DNA of 38,425 nt, from positions 1 to 38,425 of the forward strand of contig JAQUZA010000002.1 of NCBI GenBank assembly GCA_028691595.1. Reading direction: 5' to 3'. Each line of letters opens with the position of its first letter. Within the stretch, counting starts at the first letter, position 1. A model generated the notes under the pieces. The model did no database searches. It was not told where the DNA came from and saw only the letters and a program-made list of their open reading frames with translations. Positions 1 to 8,267 of the stretch are shown one piece after another. Source of the DNA: Candidatus Rifleibacteriota bacterium. Lineage in GTDB: Bacteria; Muiribacteriota; Ozemobacteria; Ozemobacterales; Ozemobacteraceae. The translations under genes were made by a program, and so were the position numbers.

Positions 1-1
1 G

Positions 2-928
2 ATTCTCTCTGTTGAAGCCGCTGAAGTAGTTTTTGCCGGAAACCGGGATGGTCAGTTCGATCTTTTTAAAGCTGACCTGAAAACCTCTGAGATTAAACAG
101 CTGACAGAAACTGCCGCAGACGAAACTATGCCTGCTGTATCATCTGATGGTGCGAGTATTGCTTTTGTGTCAAACCGTGGCGGAGCAGATTCTCTCTATC
201 GATTGAACCTTGTGGGCAATGCTTCGGAAGTTGAAGATATAAGTGCCGGTATGGGTGCTTATGCCTACCCGGCCTACGCACAAGACGGCAGCAAAATCGC
301 GGTAAGATATGCGCCAGACCCCCAGAGCGTGATGCTCGATACCCAGATTGTATTGCTTGACCCGAAAACCAGGCAACAGCAAGTTCTGATCGACAGCAAA
401 AAGCTCAAAACCAGCGAAAATTCAGAAACGACTGTTGTGGTCGACCGCCCGGTCTGGGTATCTGAAAACCTTATCGCCTACCTGATTGCAGAATATTCAG
501 ACCCCGAAGCGGGTCGCCTGACAAAATCAACGATCTATATGTACGACCTCAAAAAACAGGAACAGGTGCGCGTTGCTGGCGGCGAAAGCTATTTTAATGC
601 CGACGGCAGCCCCATGGGTTTTAGAGCAGCAATGCCAACAGTTTTTTCCGGGGTTGATGACCGCCGCCTTCTCGTTTTTACTGCTATTCGCGGCGGTACT
701 GACCGTGAACCGATGAAGATCGCCATCTCTGGCGGGGAAAAGGGTAGCATTGGTCTCGATGACCCTGATTTTTTCGGGCCGTTGATGCTTGTCGATGACC
801 TTTGGGTTTATGGTTTCATGGATGAAGAAAGCAACACAGGTCTTGCCTGGCGCGCTGTTGATCTCAAAACCCCCAGAAACCTGCTGCAGTTCAACGGTAG
901 AATCATCACTCCAGCGGTTTTGCGCTGA
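2..928 (+). CDS. TolB/PD40-type beta-propeller protein, C-terminal part
   Basis: The reading frame is open from the left edge of the window, so this is the 3' part of a longer gene; the first in-frame ATG (128) is internal to the fold. Within the first 60 visible residues two PD40/TolB-like blades can be read, with motifs FAGNRDG and FVSNRGG, each followed by a short strand ending in L-Y-R or L-F-K. A third similar block (YPAYAQDGSKIAV) follows. Such blades form beta-propellers found in TolB, in the N-terminal domain of prolyl oligopeptidases and in many exported binding proteins. No catalytic domain is visible in the remaining part, so a binding or scaffold role is more likely than a peptidase. 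The stop codon lies 5 bases before the rqcH start, which suggests co-transcription. The missing N-terminus could carry a signal peptide or further domains. Confidence 0.75.
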   Translation: MLSVEAAEVVFAGNRDGQFDLFKADLKTSEIKQLTETAADETMPAVSSDGASIAFVSNRGGADSLYRLNLVGNASEVEDISAGMGAYAYPAYAQDGSKIAVRYAPDPQSVMLDTQIVLLDPKTRQQQVLIDSKKLKTSENSETTVVVDRPVWVSENLIAYLIAEYSDPEAGRLTKSTIYMYDLKKQEQVRVAGGESYFNADGSPMGFRAAMPTVFSGVDDRRLLVFTAIRGGTDREPMKIAISGGEKGSIGLDDPDFFGPLMLVDDLWVYGFMDEESNTGLAWRAVDLKTPRNLLQFNGRIITPAVLR

Positions 929-933
929 GCTGA

Positions 934-2631
934 ATGGACTATTTTACCCTTCGTAGACATGTCGCCGAGCTTGCCAAAGCTCTGGAAGACAAGCCGGTGC
1001 TGGCTCGGGCAACCGATGTGCCGGGCCGGAGTTTTTCTCTGCGCCTGAAGCGCCGTGATGGCTGGAATGATCTTGTGATCAGTCTTGATAACCCGGGGCA
1101 GGGGTTGCGCCTGACCGTAGATTGCCCTGAATCTGAGCGTTCCTCATCGCTGGTTCGCACCATGAATCGACTGCTTACCAATGGTCGTCTGGCCGGAATC
1201 ACTCTTGCAGGAAATGAGGCCGATGGCCAGTATGACCGCGTTGTCAGACTTCATTTTGTCGTTGTCGACAGCTTCTTTGGCAATCGCAGCGATTTCTATC
1301 TTTTTGGCGAATTCACCGGCCGGGTCGCTGATGTTTTTATCTGCGATGCAGATATGAAAATACTTGACCGCTTTGCCCGAACTTCCAACAACCTTATCGG
1401 TGGTGTTTATCGACTTCCTGAATCGCAGCCGTTGTTGAATCCGGGCACGATTGACGGCTGTTCGGCCAGTCGTATTCTGGCCGCACCGCCCGAAGAATGG
1501 AAAAACCAGATCGGCGGGTTGTCGCCTCAGTTCGCTTCTGAGCTCGCTTTTAGAGCCGTTGGGCTTGAAGACCGACCGGTAAAGTTTGCTGAACTATACA
1601 CAGAGAGCTGTTCTAATCAGCTAATCAGTGTTTATCTGAAAAATGGCAGATTCAAAACGCTTTCGTGTTTTCGGCTCAGCTACCTTTCTGAAAAACCAGA
1701 TTTTGAGTTTGCCTCTGTTAATGAGGCCATGAACTGGCTCGAAGATTTTCAGGCCGGGCCCCATAGATTCAATGAAGCAAAAAAACGTGTTTTATCGGCA
1801 TTGCACAGTGACCTGAAACAAAAAAACAGTTTGATTGAAGATCAACAGGCATTGCTGCAGAAATTTTCAGGTGCTGATCATTTCCAGAAACTGGGTAATC
1901 TTCTGGTGGCCAGTCTGTATCGGGTTAAGCCCGGCAGCAGAACGGTTGAAGTCGAAGACTGGCAGACCGGTGAAAACCTAACCATCGAGCTCGATACCTC
2001 AAAAACACCCGCAGCAAATGCCACCCGCTTTTTTAATCTCTATAAAAAGGCTCGACGGGGCATAATTGAAGTGGAAAAGCGCATCGAGGCCCTTAAGGGC
2101 GAAATAGACTGGTTGCGCGAGCAGATATGGCTGGCAGAAAATGCTACCGCCGAATCAGACCTGCCATTTGAAGAAAAAAAAGCGAATCATTATCGCAGCA
2201 CACCAAAAAACAAAAAAGAGCAGAATTCGGCGCGCAAAGGCCGCATCAGCGGGGTTAAACCCGCGTTCGAGATCGAAGGCTGCCGGTTCTATGTCGGTCG
2301 CAATGCAAAACAGAATGATTTGCTGACTTTTCAGGTTGCCAGGCGGGGTGACTGGTGGTTTCACGCCAATGATGTGCCAGGCGCTCACGTTATTCTCAAA
2401 AAACCAGAAGGGGAAATCAACGAAAATGACCTGTGGGCCGGCGCGGTTCTGGCATCATGGTTCAGTTTCGCCAGAGAAAGCAGCAAGGTTGCCGTCGATG
2501 CCACAGAGGTTTCTCATGTTAAAAGAATCCCGGGTGGTATGCCCGGAAGGGTTTCTTATACTCACCAGCAAACCATTATGGTTAACCCGGGTGATGCTCT
2601 GCCCTGGGTCAGCAAAAATCTTTCAAAATAA
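934..2631 (+). CDS. rqcH: RqcH/NFACT ribosome quality-control protein
   Basis: 565 residues, the usual RqcH length. RqcH binds stalled 50S-peptidyl-tRNA complexes and recruits tRNA-Ala to add C-terminal alanine tails that mark the chain for degradation. Visible domains: NFACT-N (about 1-190) with the conserved Asp-Arg pair at D101-R102, matching the tRNA-contacting DR motif of Bacillus RqcH, and the GEFTGRVADVFI strand (125-136), which resembles the family's ELMGR-NIIL strand; a helix-hairpin-helix-like stretch near 195-212; a long charged helical coiled-coil region (about 275-400); a lysine-rich linker (411-440); and NFACT-R (about 447-565) with RGDWWFHANDVPGAHVIL. No good ribosome-binding site precedes the ATG, but it lies only 5 bases after the upstream stop, so translational coupling is likely. 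The assignment is firm; alanine-tailing activity is inferred from the family. Confidence 0.92.
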   Translation: MDYFTLRRHVAELAKALEDKPVLARATDVPGRSFSLRLKRRDGWNDLVISLDNPGQGLRLTVDCPESERSSSLVRTMNRLLTNGRLAGITLAGNEADGQYDRVVRLHFVVVDSFFGNRSDFYLFGEFTGRVADVFICDADMKILDRFARTSNNLIGGVYRLPESQPLLNPGTIDGCSASRILAAPPEEWKNQIGGLSPQFASELAFRAVGLEDRPVKFAELYTESCSNQLISVYLKNGRFKTLSCFRLSYLSEKPDFEFASVNEAMNWLEDFQAGPHRFNEAKKRVLSALHSDLKQKNSLIEDQQALLQKFSGADHFQKLGNLLVASLYRVKPGSRTVEVEDWQTGENLTIELDTSKTPAANATRFFNLYKKARRGIIEVEKRIEALKGEIDWLREQIWLAENATAESDLPFEEKKANHYRSTPKNKKEQNSARKGRISGVKPAFEIEGCRFYVGRNAKQNDLLTFQVARRGDWWFHANDVPGAHVILKKPEGEINENDLWAGAVLASWFSFARESSKVAVDATEVSHVKRIPGGMPGRVSYTHQQTIMVNPGDALPWVSKNLSK

Positions 2632-2778
2632 ATCCCCATATAAAAAAACTTCGCCAGGGCGCAGATAGAAGACGGGATTATTTAGCCGAGACGGCATGCT
2701 GAAGCTTGAGTCTTTAATGAATTGCCCGGTATTGATGGCGGGCATCATGGCAGAGTTTAATATGTGTTCTTCTTTATG

Positions 2779-2798
2779 AAAAACGCGAGCTAACTCGC
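2779..2798 (-). terminator. Weak intrinsic terminator after the Rrf2 gene
   Basis: Read on the minus strand, GCGAG-TTAG-CTCGC forms a 5-bp GC-rich stem with a 4-base loop followed by GTTTTTC. It sits 25-45 bases past the regulator's stop codon. The stem is short, so efficiency is uncertain. A second small stem (2723-2728 with 2739-2744) has no T tract. The rest of the 2632-2822 gap between the convergent genes shows nothing else. Confidence 0.4.
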
Positions 2799-2822
2799 TT
2801 CAGATAGCTCAAAAAAGCTGTT

Positions 2823-3215
2823 TCAGAGTTCCGAAAATTTTATGCTGGCAAATTCGGCGTGAACTTTTTCCTGCAAAAGTTTCAGGCGTTTACAGACGGT
2901 GCATGTTGCAGATCTTGAACAGGCACTGTCTGATTCACAGCAGATGTTGATCTGACAGGAGCGCTCGTCGAATATTTTCAGAACATCGAGCAGGGTAAGT
3001 TTGTCTGGGTCTATTTTTAAAAAAATCCCACCCTGTTTGCCGCGTGTTGCCCCAACAAGGCCTGACTCAACAAGTTGATGCGAAATTTTGCGAAGAAAAC
3101 GGTAGGGAATCTCAGCCTTTTCACTTATTTCTGTCGTGGTAATCGGGGCTTTTCCGTAGTGCCGTGAAAGATAAACAATTGTTCTGATGGCGTAATCAGC
3201 TTCTCTGGTGATCAT
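2823..3215 (-). CDS. Rrf2-family regulator, IscR-like, probable Fe-S sensor
   Basis: 130 residues. The N-terminus (MITREADYAIRTIVYLS) and the winged-helix motif with TTTEIS and IPYRFLRKI are diagnostic of Rrf2 regulators. The effector segment contains C93-x5-C99-x5-C105, exactly the spacing of the three Fe-S cysteines of IscR. Where IscR has its histidine ligand three residues later, this protein has C108. Extra cysteines occur at 87 and 92. It therefore probably binds an iron-sulfur cluster, perhaps with four cysteine ligands, and senses Fe-S status, redox state or nitric oxide. The frame is open upstream to 3350, but the extra 45 residues are unlike any Rrf2 N-terminus and run into the neighbouring promoter, so the ATG at 3215 is chosen. 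It diverges from the DnaB-like operon across 128 bases, which may hold its operator. No isc or suf gene is in the window. Confidence 0.85.
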   Translation of the reverse strand: MITREADYAIRTIVYLSRHYGKAPITTTEISEKAEIPYRFLRKISHQLVESGLVGATRGKQGGIFLKIDPDKLTLLDVLKIFDERSCQINICCESDSACSRSATCTVCKRLKLLQEKVHAEFASIKFSEL

Positions 3216-3290
3216 AAGGTTGCCCCGAAGTTTAAATAATGCTATAAAAACAGTAGCAAATCGTGAATCAGAAGTCAAGCCAGGGTTTAA

Positions 3291-3319
3291 TTGACAGGGC
3301 GCTGGCCGTGCATTAGAAT
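3291..3319 (+). promoter_or_regulatory. Sigma70-type promoter of the DnaB-like/TPR/HEAT operon
   Basis: A perfect -35 box TTGACA (3291-3296) is separated by 17 bases from a -10 box TAGAAT (3314-3319). The expected start of transcription is near 3326, giving a short leader of about 18 bases before the GTG start at 3344. It lies in the divergent intergenic region shared with the Rrf2 regulator, which could therefore control it. Confidence 0.8.
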
Positions 3320-3343
3320 AGTCGTCTGTATCCGGAGGTTCAA

Positions 3344-4897
3344 GTGCCAAAAAAAAATCCAGTAAAACAAGCTGATGTCAGTTCAAATCTGGTCGAATAC
3401 CTGCGCGAGGTTTCTCTCGATGAAGAGCGCATTTTGTCTAACCTGGCCTTTGAGTCAGTTGTTATCGGCCGTCAGCTTATAGAAAATCATTTCACCATAA
3501 ATGACTTTCAGGGAGCAGAGCCAAATAGAGCCCTGCTTGGCACCATGCTCGAAATTCTTGAAGACCAGGAAACTCTTAACCTGCCAAATCTGATTGCCAG
3601 ATTGACCAACCAGAATCAGGGAAAAAAGACGCGGCTTGAGATTGTTGGCGGCGAAGAAAGAGTCAGAGATCTCTTTATTTCCCCCTTTTCCCGCCCCGGG
3701 GTAACAATGCTCGATGACATCGAGCCGGTAATCGAAAGAATTCGCGACCGAAATACCAGAGCTGAAGCTCATAAAATAATGGTGCAGTTTTCTGAGCGCA
3801 TTATTCACGGCGATAAAGACGCTTTTGAAGTTCTCGGCAACTGCATTCAGTCGCTTCGAAGTTTGTTTCTTAAAGGCAGCGCAGGTTACATAAGAAGTCT
3901 TGATTCTCATATCGCCGAAATGCAGGAACTCGTTGACGACCATCGCGCCAGAAAACGCAGTTACCTGGGCCTGCAGACAAACTTCCCGATCCTCATGGAG
4001 AAACTGAACGGCTTTCAGAAAGAATTTTATCTGATTACCGGCGGGGTGGGCATGGGAAAATCAACCTTCGCAACTCAGCTTGCCTGGGATCTGGTATGCC
4101 TGAACCCTGATCTGACAGTGCTGTATTTCAGCCTCGATCTTAACCGTCTCGATACTACCGCAAAAATTATCTCTCAGGCGGTCGAGCTGCCCATCGACTA
4201 TGTGAAGAACCCTTATAGTGCTCGCCCGGATTTCGAAGAAAAGCGTGAGCTGGGTTTGAAAACCGTTGCCGATATGAGCAGTCGCCTTATTCTCATCGAC
4301 GAATCCAGTGGTCGGCAGTTCATAGATGACATAAAAAAACATGTGAAGCGAACTCGTCTCGAGCGGGGTGGGGATGTAGCGGTTGTCATCGATCCGTTGT
4401 TCAAGATTCTATTGCGTAACCAGTCGCAGATGAGTTTTAATGAAAGGTGTAATCTGCTTGCCTCAGAGCTGAAAAGCCTTGCTGCTGTTGAAGGTGTTAC
4501 GGTGATTGCTACCGCTGGCCTTCCTAAGGCGATCAGCAGTCGTCGCCCGGTAAAAGAAGATCTCGAAGAAATAATGGGGTTGCTCTATGACCCCTATGCT
4601 GTTTTCTTTCTATATTGCGATTATCTCAACAACTTTGATACGCCCTTTCTCGAATGGGAATGGGGCAAGGAAGACAGTTTCATGATTCCGATTACCGAGG
4701 CGTTTATCGCCAAAAATAAGATGGGAAGCACCAATTCACGTATTTTTTATCGATATTTTGAGGCTTATTCCAAGTTCAAAGAATGTGCGCCCCAGGAAGT
4801 CGAAAATTACTCGGCGATGATCGATAATCTCGAAAGATTCAAAGAGCAGCAGAACAACAATGCTGCCAAACGCGCCAACCGCCAGGAGGAATTCTGA
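3344..4897 (+). CDS. Divergent DnaB-like (RecA-fold) ATPase
   Basis: 517 residues; GTG start with GGAGG 6 bases upstream. The layout follows replicative helicase DnaB. A helical N-terminal domain (about 22-115) has the DEERIL opening and the IVGGEERV segment that matches the family's GG-Y-L turn. A linker follows, then a RecA-type ATPase domain (about 205-475) with Walker A GGVGMGKST (233-241), YFSLDLN (261-267, the DnaB FSLEM position), Walker B VAVVID (345-350), RRPVKEDLEE (400-409, the KRP-DL motif) and KNKMGSTNSRI (457-467, the arginine-finger/beta-hairpin region). The H3 motif, normally with a glutamine (LSQLNR type), reads ATAGLP (389-394), and DYLQ after Walker B reads DPLFK. These losses suggest a specialised paralogue rather than the main replicative helicase. 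It is first in an operon with a TPR and a HEAT protein; its stop overlaps the next ATG (TGATG). Confidence 0.75.
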   Translation: MPKKNPVKQADVSSNLVEYLREVSLDEERILSNLAFESVVIGRQLIENHFTINDFQGAEPNRALLGTMLEILEDQETLNLPNLIARLTNQNQGKKTRLEIVGGEERVRDLFISPFSRPGVTMLDDIEPVIERIRDRNTRAEAHKIMVQFSERIIHGDKDAFEVLGNCIQSLRSLFLKGSAGYIRSLDSHIAEMQELVDDHRARKRSYLGLQTNFPILMEKLNGFQKEFYLITGGVGMGKSTFATQLAWDLVCLNPDLTVLYFSLDLNRLDTTAKIISQAVELPIDYVKNPYSARPDFEEKRELGLKTVADMSSRLILIDESSGRQFIDDIKKHVKRTRLERGGDVAVVIDPLFKILLRNQSQMSFNERCNLLASELKSLAAVEGVTVIATAGLPKAISSRRPVKEDLEEIMGLLYDPYAVFFLYCDYLNNFDTPFLEWEWGKEDSFMIPITEAFIAKNKMGSTNSRIFYRYFEAYSKFKECAPQEVENYSAMIDNLERFKEQQNNNAAKRANRQEEF

Positions 4898-6783
4898 TGG
4901 AAGCTGCACTGGAGCTGTTTCAAAAGGGTGTGGATCTTCAGCAGCGCGGTCTTTTTGATCATGCCATTGAAGAATACGAAAAAGCTCTGAAGCTTGAGCC
5001 CGACAATATAGATGTTCTGGTAAATCTTGGTGCAGCCTGTCTGCAAAAAGGTATGTCGGAACGCGCTGTTAAAATACTGACCCTGGCCCTGAACAAAGAC
5101 CCGGAAAACAGTCTGGTGCTCTATAATCTCGGCAAAGCGTTCATCTACCGCGAAGAATATGAAACGGCTCTGTCGACTTTTCAGAAGGCATTAGATATTT
5201 TACCCGGTGATAATGATATCAAAAAACTGATATCAAAATGTCTGCGCTTGATGGGCAGATATCGTGATTCAGTAGAGATAATGCTGGGTTTGATTGATGT
5301 TATTGCCACTGATTCGGTTGCTCTGCTTGAACTTGCCGGTGATTTGAAAATGCTTGAGCGCTTCGATGAAGCTCTCGATGTTTTCAGACGTGCCTCTTCG
5401 GTGGCCTGCGATTCTGTTGAGCCTCTGAGGGGTATCTATGAATGTCAGCTGCGCCTTGGTAACCGTGAAAAAGCGATGACGGCGCTTAAGCGGGCAATTA
5501 TGATCGAACCTTTCAATCAGCCGCTTCTGGTTAATCTTGCCGATTTATTTCTTGCTGATGGTCGTATCCAGGAAGCCGTAGATGTGATAAGCCGTGGCAT
5601 GGAAACGGTTAAAGACCCGCGTCTTCTCCAGGAAAAATACAACGAAATGGCCCGCCGGCTTCCGGTTTTAAAGAAAAAAGCGGCTGCCACTATGATGGCC
5701 GTAAGGCAGAGCCCGTTTGAGACTGAGGTTTATGACGTTCTTGATGCTCTTTACGATGGCAGGGTCGGGCTCGATGTGGCTGTTAAAGAGCTCGAAGCTC
5801 TAAGATCCAGAGAGCCGTCCGATATTCTTATCGCCGATGAGCTCGCCAATCTTCTTTTTCAGGCCCGTCAGTTCGACCGGGCGGCGGAAATTTATTCTGA
5901 GCTTTATCTTGGCCGACCGCGCGAGACCTCACATCGCGTCAGTCTTGCCAGGTCGCTGGCTATGAAGGGCGATGTCGAGGCAGCTCGCACCATTCTCAAA
6001 GATTCGGTGCGCGACCTGGGGCATGTTGCCGAGCTAGATCTGGCTCTGGCCGAGCTTGATCTTTTCGAAAAAGAATTTTTGCGTGCTGCCGGTCGTCTTG
6101 AGATTATTTTAAAAGAGCATCCTGGCGAAATGCATGCATTGTTTCTCTATGCTTATACCGCTCTGCGTCTTGACGAACTCGAGTTAGCCGAGAAGACTTT
6201 TCATCAGTTGTTCGAAAAAAATGCCGCCGATGAAGAGCTGGCGGTATGGTATGCAAGGCTCTCGATTCTTCAGGGCAACCCTGAACGCGCCCTGAAAATC
6301 TGGGAAGGCTTCTCTGATGGCATGGAAAGTCTGGTCGAAATCATTTCCAAGGTTGAACTGACCCTCTTTGCCGGCGACAGTAAGGGGATTATGAAGCATC
6401 TGCATAAGATAGGGGATTACCACCCGCGTTTTATTGAAGATCATCTGTTGTTCGGTAAAGCATTCTTTTTTGCCGGTGATTTTGCTGCCGCTCAGCGCGA
6501 ATTTGACCTGGTGTTGAGGCTCGAGTCTCGTAACGCCGAGGCTTTGGCCATGTCGGCAATGACTTTTCTGATTCGCAATAAAAGTGCAAAATTCTGGAAC
6601 TACTGGCAGCGTGCTATCGAGTGTGACTCGATATACGCTGTATTGCCGGCTCTGATTCTTAAAAACAGTATTAATTTCTCACAGAAAGAACGCCTGAAGA
6701 CCGAGACCAGAAAGCTGATTGAAATAGCTTCTATCAGTGATGCCGACCGGTCGAGGTTGAAGCGACTTCTGCAAAGCCTGTAA
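4897..6783 (+). CDS. Tetratricopeptide-repeat protein
   Basis: 628 residues without signal peptide or membrane segment, so probably cytoplasmic. The first 115 residues contain at least three consecutive canonical 34-residue TPRs (for example GLFDHAIEEYEKALKLEPDN, then YNLGKAFIYREEYETALSTF), and weaker repeats continue almost to the C-terminus (DFAAAQREFDLVLRLESRNAEALAM near 530-554). TPR solenoids assemble protein complexes; no enzymatic domain is seen. The ATG overlaps the stop of the DnaB-like gene by one base (TGATG) and has GGAGGA just upstream, so the two are translationally coupled and probably made in fixed ratio. The next gene starts 4 bases after its stop. Its partner may be the DnaB-like ATPase or the HEAT protein, by operon inference only. 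Confidence 0.85.
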   Translation: MEAALELFQKGVDLQQRGLFDHAIEEYEKALKLEPDNIDVLVNLGAACLQKGMSERAVKILTLALNKDPENSLVLYNLGKAFIYREEYETALSTFQKALDILPGDNDIKKLISKCLRLMGRYRDSVEIMLGLIDVIATDSVALLELAGDLKMLERFDEALDVFRRASSVACDSVEPLRGIYECQLRLGNREKAMTALKRAIMIEPFNQPLLVNLADLFLADGRIQEAVDVISRGMETVKDPRLLQEKYNEMARRLPVLKKKAAATMMAVRQSPFETEVYDVLDALYDGRVGLDVAVKELEALRSREPSDILIADELANLLFQARQFDRAAEIYSELYLGRPRETSHRVSLARSLAMKGDVEAARTILKDSVRDLGHVAELDLALAELDLFEKEFLRAAGRLEIILKEHPGEMHALFLYAYTALRLDELELAEKTFHQLFEKNAADEELAVWYARLSILQGNPERALKIWEGFSDGMESLVEIISKVELTLFAGDSKGIMKHLHKIGDYHPRFIEDHLLFGKAFFFAGDFAAAQREFDLVLRLESRNAEALAMSAMTFLIRNKSAKFWNYWQRAIECDSIYAVLPALILKNSINFSQKERLKTETRKLIEIASISDADRSRLKRLLQSL

Positions 6784-6787
6784 AACA

Positions 6788-8188
6788 ATGAAAAAGAAAA
6801 AAAATAATTTGAAAAAAATCTCAAGGGACGTCTCCCGCTTACGAGAAGCGGTAATGAATCTTCAGAAGGTTCCCGGGCAAAAACTGAATGATGCCGTGTG
6901 CGATATTATCGATGCCGGTGGCTTTTCGGTGGCTGTCCTTCTCGAAAAACTGCCTGAAATGCCACTGAATATTCAGCAGCACATTGTGAAGAAGATTGAA
7001 GATTTTTTCTACTTTCACCCCGAAAATGGGGCAAAGCTTCTTAAGCGATTGAAAAAAGCTCTGGATCTCGTTGATCACAGTTGTCGCGCTGGTATTCTTT
7101 CGGCAATGGCAGATATCTCTGAAAGGGTCGAAGAAAATGACCTTATTATAAGTGGGGTGGGTGCTCATGCCCTGACTGTTCTTGAGTCCGATGCCGACTT
7201 TGGCAGGCAGACCAAGGCGATAGAGGTCGTGGTTAAGGCTGCAGAATATTCCTCAATTCCTATTATCATAAAACTGATGATAAGGGCGGCCGCGGGTGTT
7301 GATAATTTTCAGAACTATCAATTTATAGAAACATCTCTGCTGGCCCTTAAGAAGCTTGGGGGCGAGTCTCTCATCAGGCTCCTTGTGAACCCGTCTTCAG
7401 AGGCTGCAACCAGACTTCTGCGACTTGAATGGCGCCGTATGCCCGAAAATCTGCTCAATGAGACTTTTATTGTTTTGCAACGTCTCGATACGGATTTTGC
7501 TCAGTTAATGCTGAAAGTGATCGATCTCTCAGACTTCAATCTGCCCTTCATCGCCATGATCAACGAGGGCGTTACCCATAACGATAAGTGGGTTCGTCAG
7601 ACGGCGGTGGCTGCGATGCAGAAGGCCTCTGAAGCCCTTAACCCTGAGGAGCTTTCCAGATTGCTCAATGACAGCGCCGGCGAGGTTCGTCTAATGGCAG
7701 CTACTTCTCTGGGCGGTTTTGCTGCTGGCCAGACAGGCGATATTCTTGAAGAGCTGGCTTCACGGCAGGGTGAATCGCGTGAGATTCGCCTGAATGCTCT
7801 ATATGCGCTGTTTGCCCAGAAAAACCTGGCGGCGCTGCAAAACCTGGCTGTGCAGCCTGACAGTCTTCAGATAGCCATAAACGCCCAGGGGTTGGCTTCG
7901 CTGCTGATGCCTCACGAAGAGGGCATGAAGAGCATGCTTGCCGCCTATTGTCTTGCAAAAGCAGAACTCTCTGGAGATGCCGGTCACTATTTGATGGAGC
8001 TTGCTGAGCCAGAAGACCTCGGAATGCTGATCAAATACCACGCGGCTGGCAACACCACTCAGCGGGAGCGATTAATCGAGTTTATTAGACAGTTTATTGA
8101 TAAAAAAGCCGGCCCAAGACTGGATTTAGCCCTTAAAAAGCTGGCCGAACCCGAGCAAAAAGCCCTGAGATTGTTGATGCCAGCCTGA
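6788..8188 (+). CDS. HEAT-repeat-like helical solenoid protein
   Basis: 466 residues, very lysine-rich at the start (KKKKNNLKK), with no signal peptide. The middle and C-terminal parts are a helical solenoid. The clearest HEAT units lie at about 255-360, with motifs WVRQTAVAAM, EVRLMAATSLGG and REIRLNALYALF, showing the typical aspartate/arginine-alanine-leucine pattern. Function is not recognisable beyond protein (or possibly nucleic acid) binding. It is the last gene of the operon that starts with the DnaB-like ATPase, 4 bases after the TPR gene, and it is followed by a strong terminator. The basic N-terminus might contact nucleic acid, which would fit the DnaB-like neighbour, but this is conjecture. 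Confidence 0.75.
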   Translation: MKKKKNNLKKISRDVSRLREAVMNLQKVPGQKLNDAVCDIIDAGGFSVAVLLEKLPEMPLNIQQHIVKKIEDFFYFHPENGAKLLKRLKKALDLVDHSCRAGILSAMADISERVEENDLIISGVGAHALTVLESDADFGRQTKAIEVVVKAAEYSSIPIIIKLMIRAAAGVDNFQNYQFIETSLLALKKLGGESLIRLLVNPSSEAATRLLRLEWRRMPENLLNETFIVLQRLDTDFAQLMLKVIDLSDFNLPFIAMINEGVTHNDKWVRQTAVAAMQKASEALNPEELSRLLNDSAGEVRLMAATSLGGFAAGQTGDILEELASRQGESREIRLNALYALFAQKNLAALQNLAVQPDSLQIAINAQGLASLLMPHEEGMKSMLAAYCLAKAELSGDAGHYLMELAEPEDLGMLIKYHAAGNTTQRERLIEFIRQFIDKKAGPRLDLALKKLAEPEQKALRLLMPA

Positions 8189-8210
8189 TAACTCATTTTT
8201 AAGAGTTTAC

Positions 8211-8267
8211 AAAACAAAACCGCCCGCAGAGCCTTTTTAAAAAAAGCTTTGCGGGCGGTTTTGTTTT
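8211..8267 (+). terminator. Strong intrinsic terminator, works in both directions
   Basis: An 18-bp perfect inverted repeat (8211-8228 with 8250-8267) has a GC core CCGCCCGCA/TGCGGGCGG flanked by A-rich and T-rich arms, with a 21-base loop. On the plus strand the stem ends in TTTTGTTTT, 22 bases after the HEAT gene's stop. The symmetrical A/T flanks should also terminate minus-strand transcription. Confidence 0.93.

Noticed and set aside
3216..3350. N-terminal extension of the Rrf2 regulator
   Set aside because: The extra 45 residues do not resemble Rrf2 proteins and cross the promoter and start of the divergent gene; the family start MITREADYAIR is at 3215.
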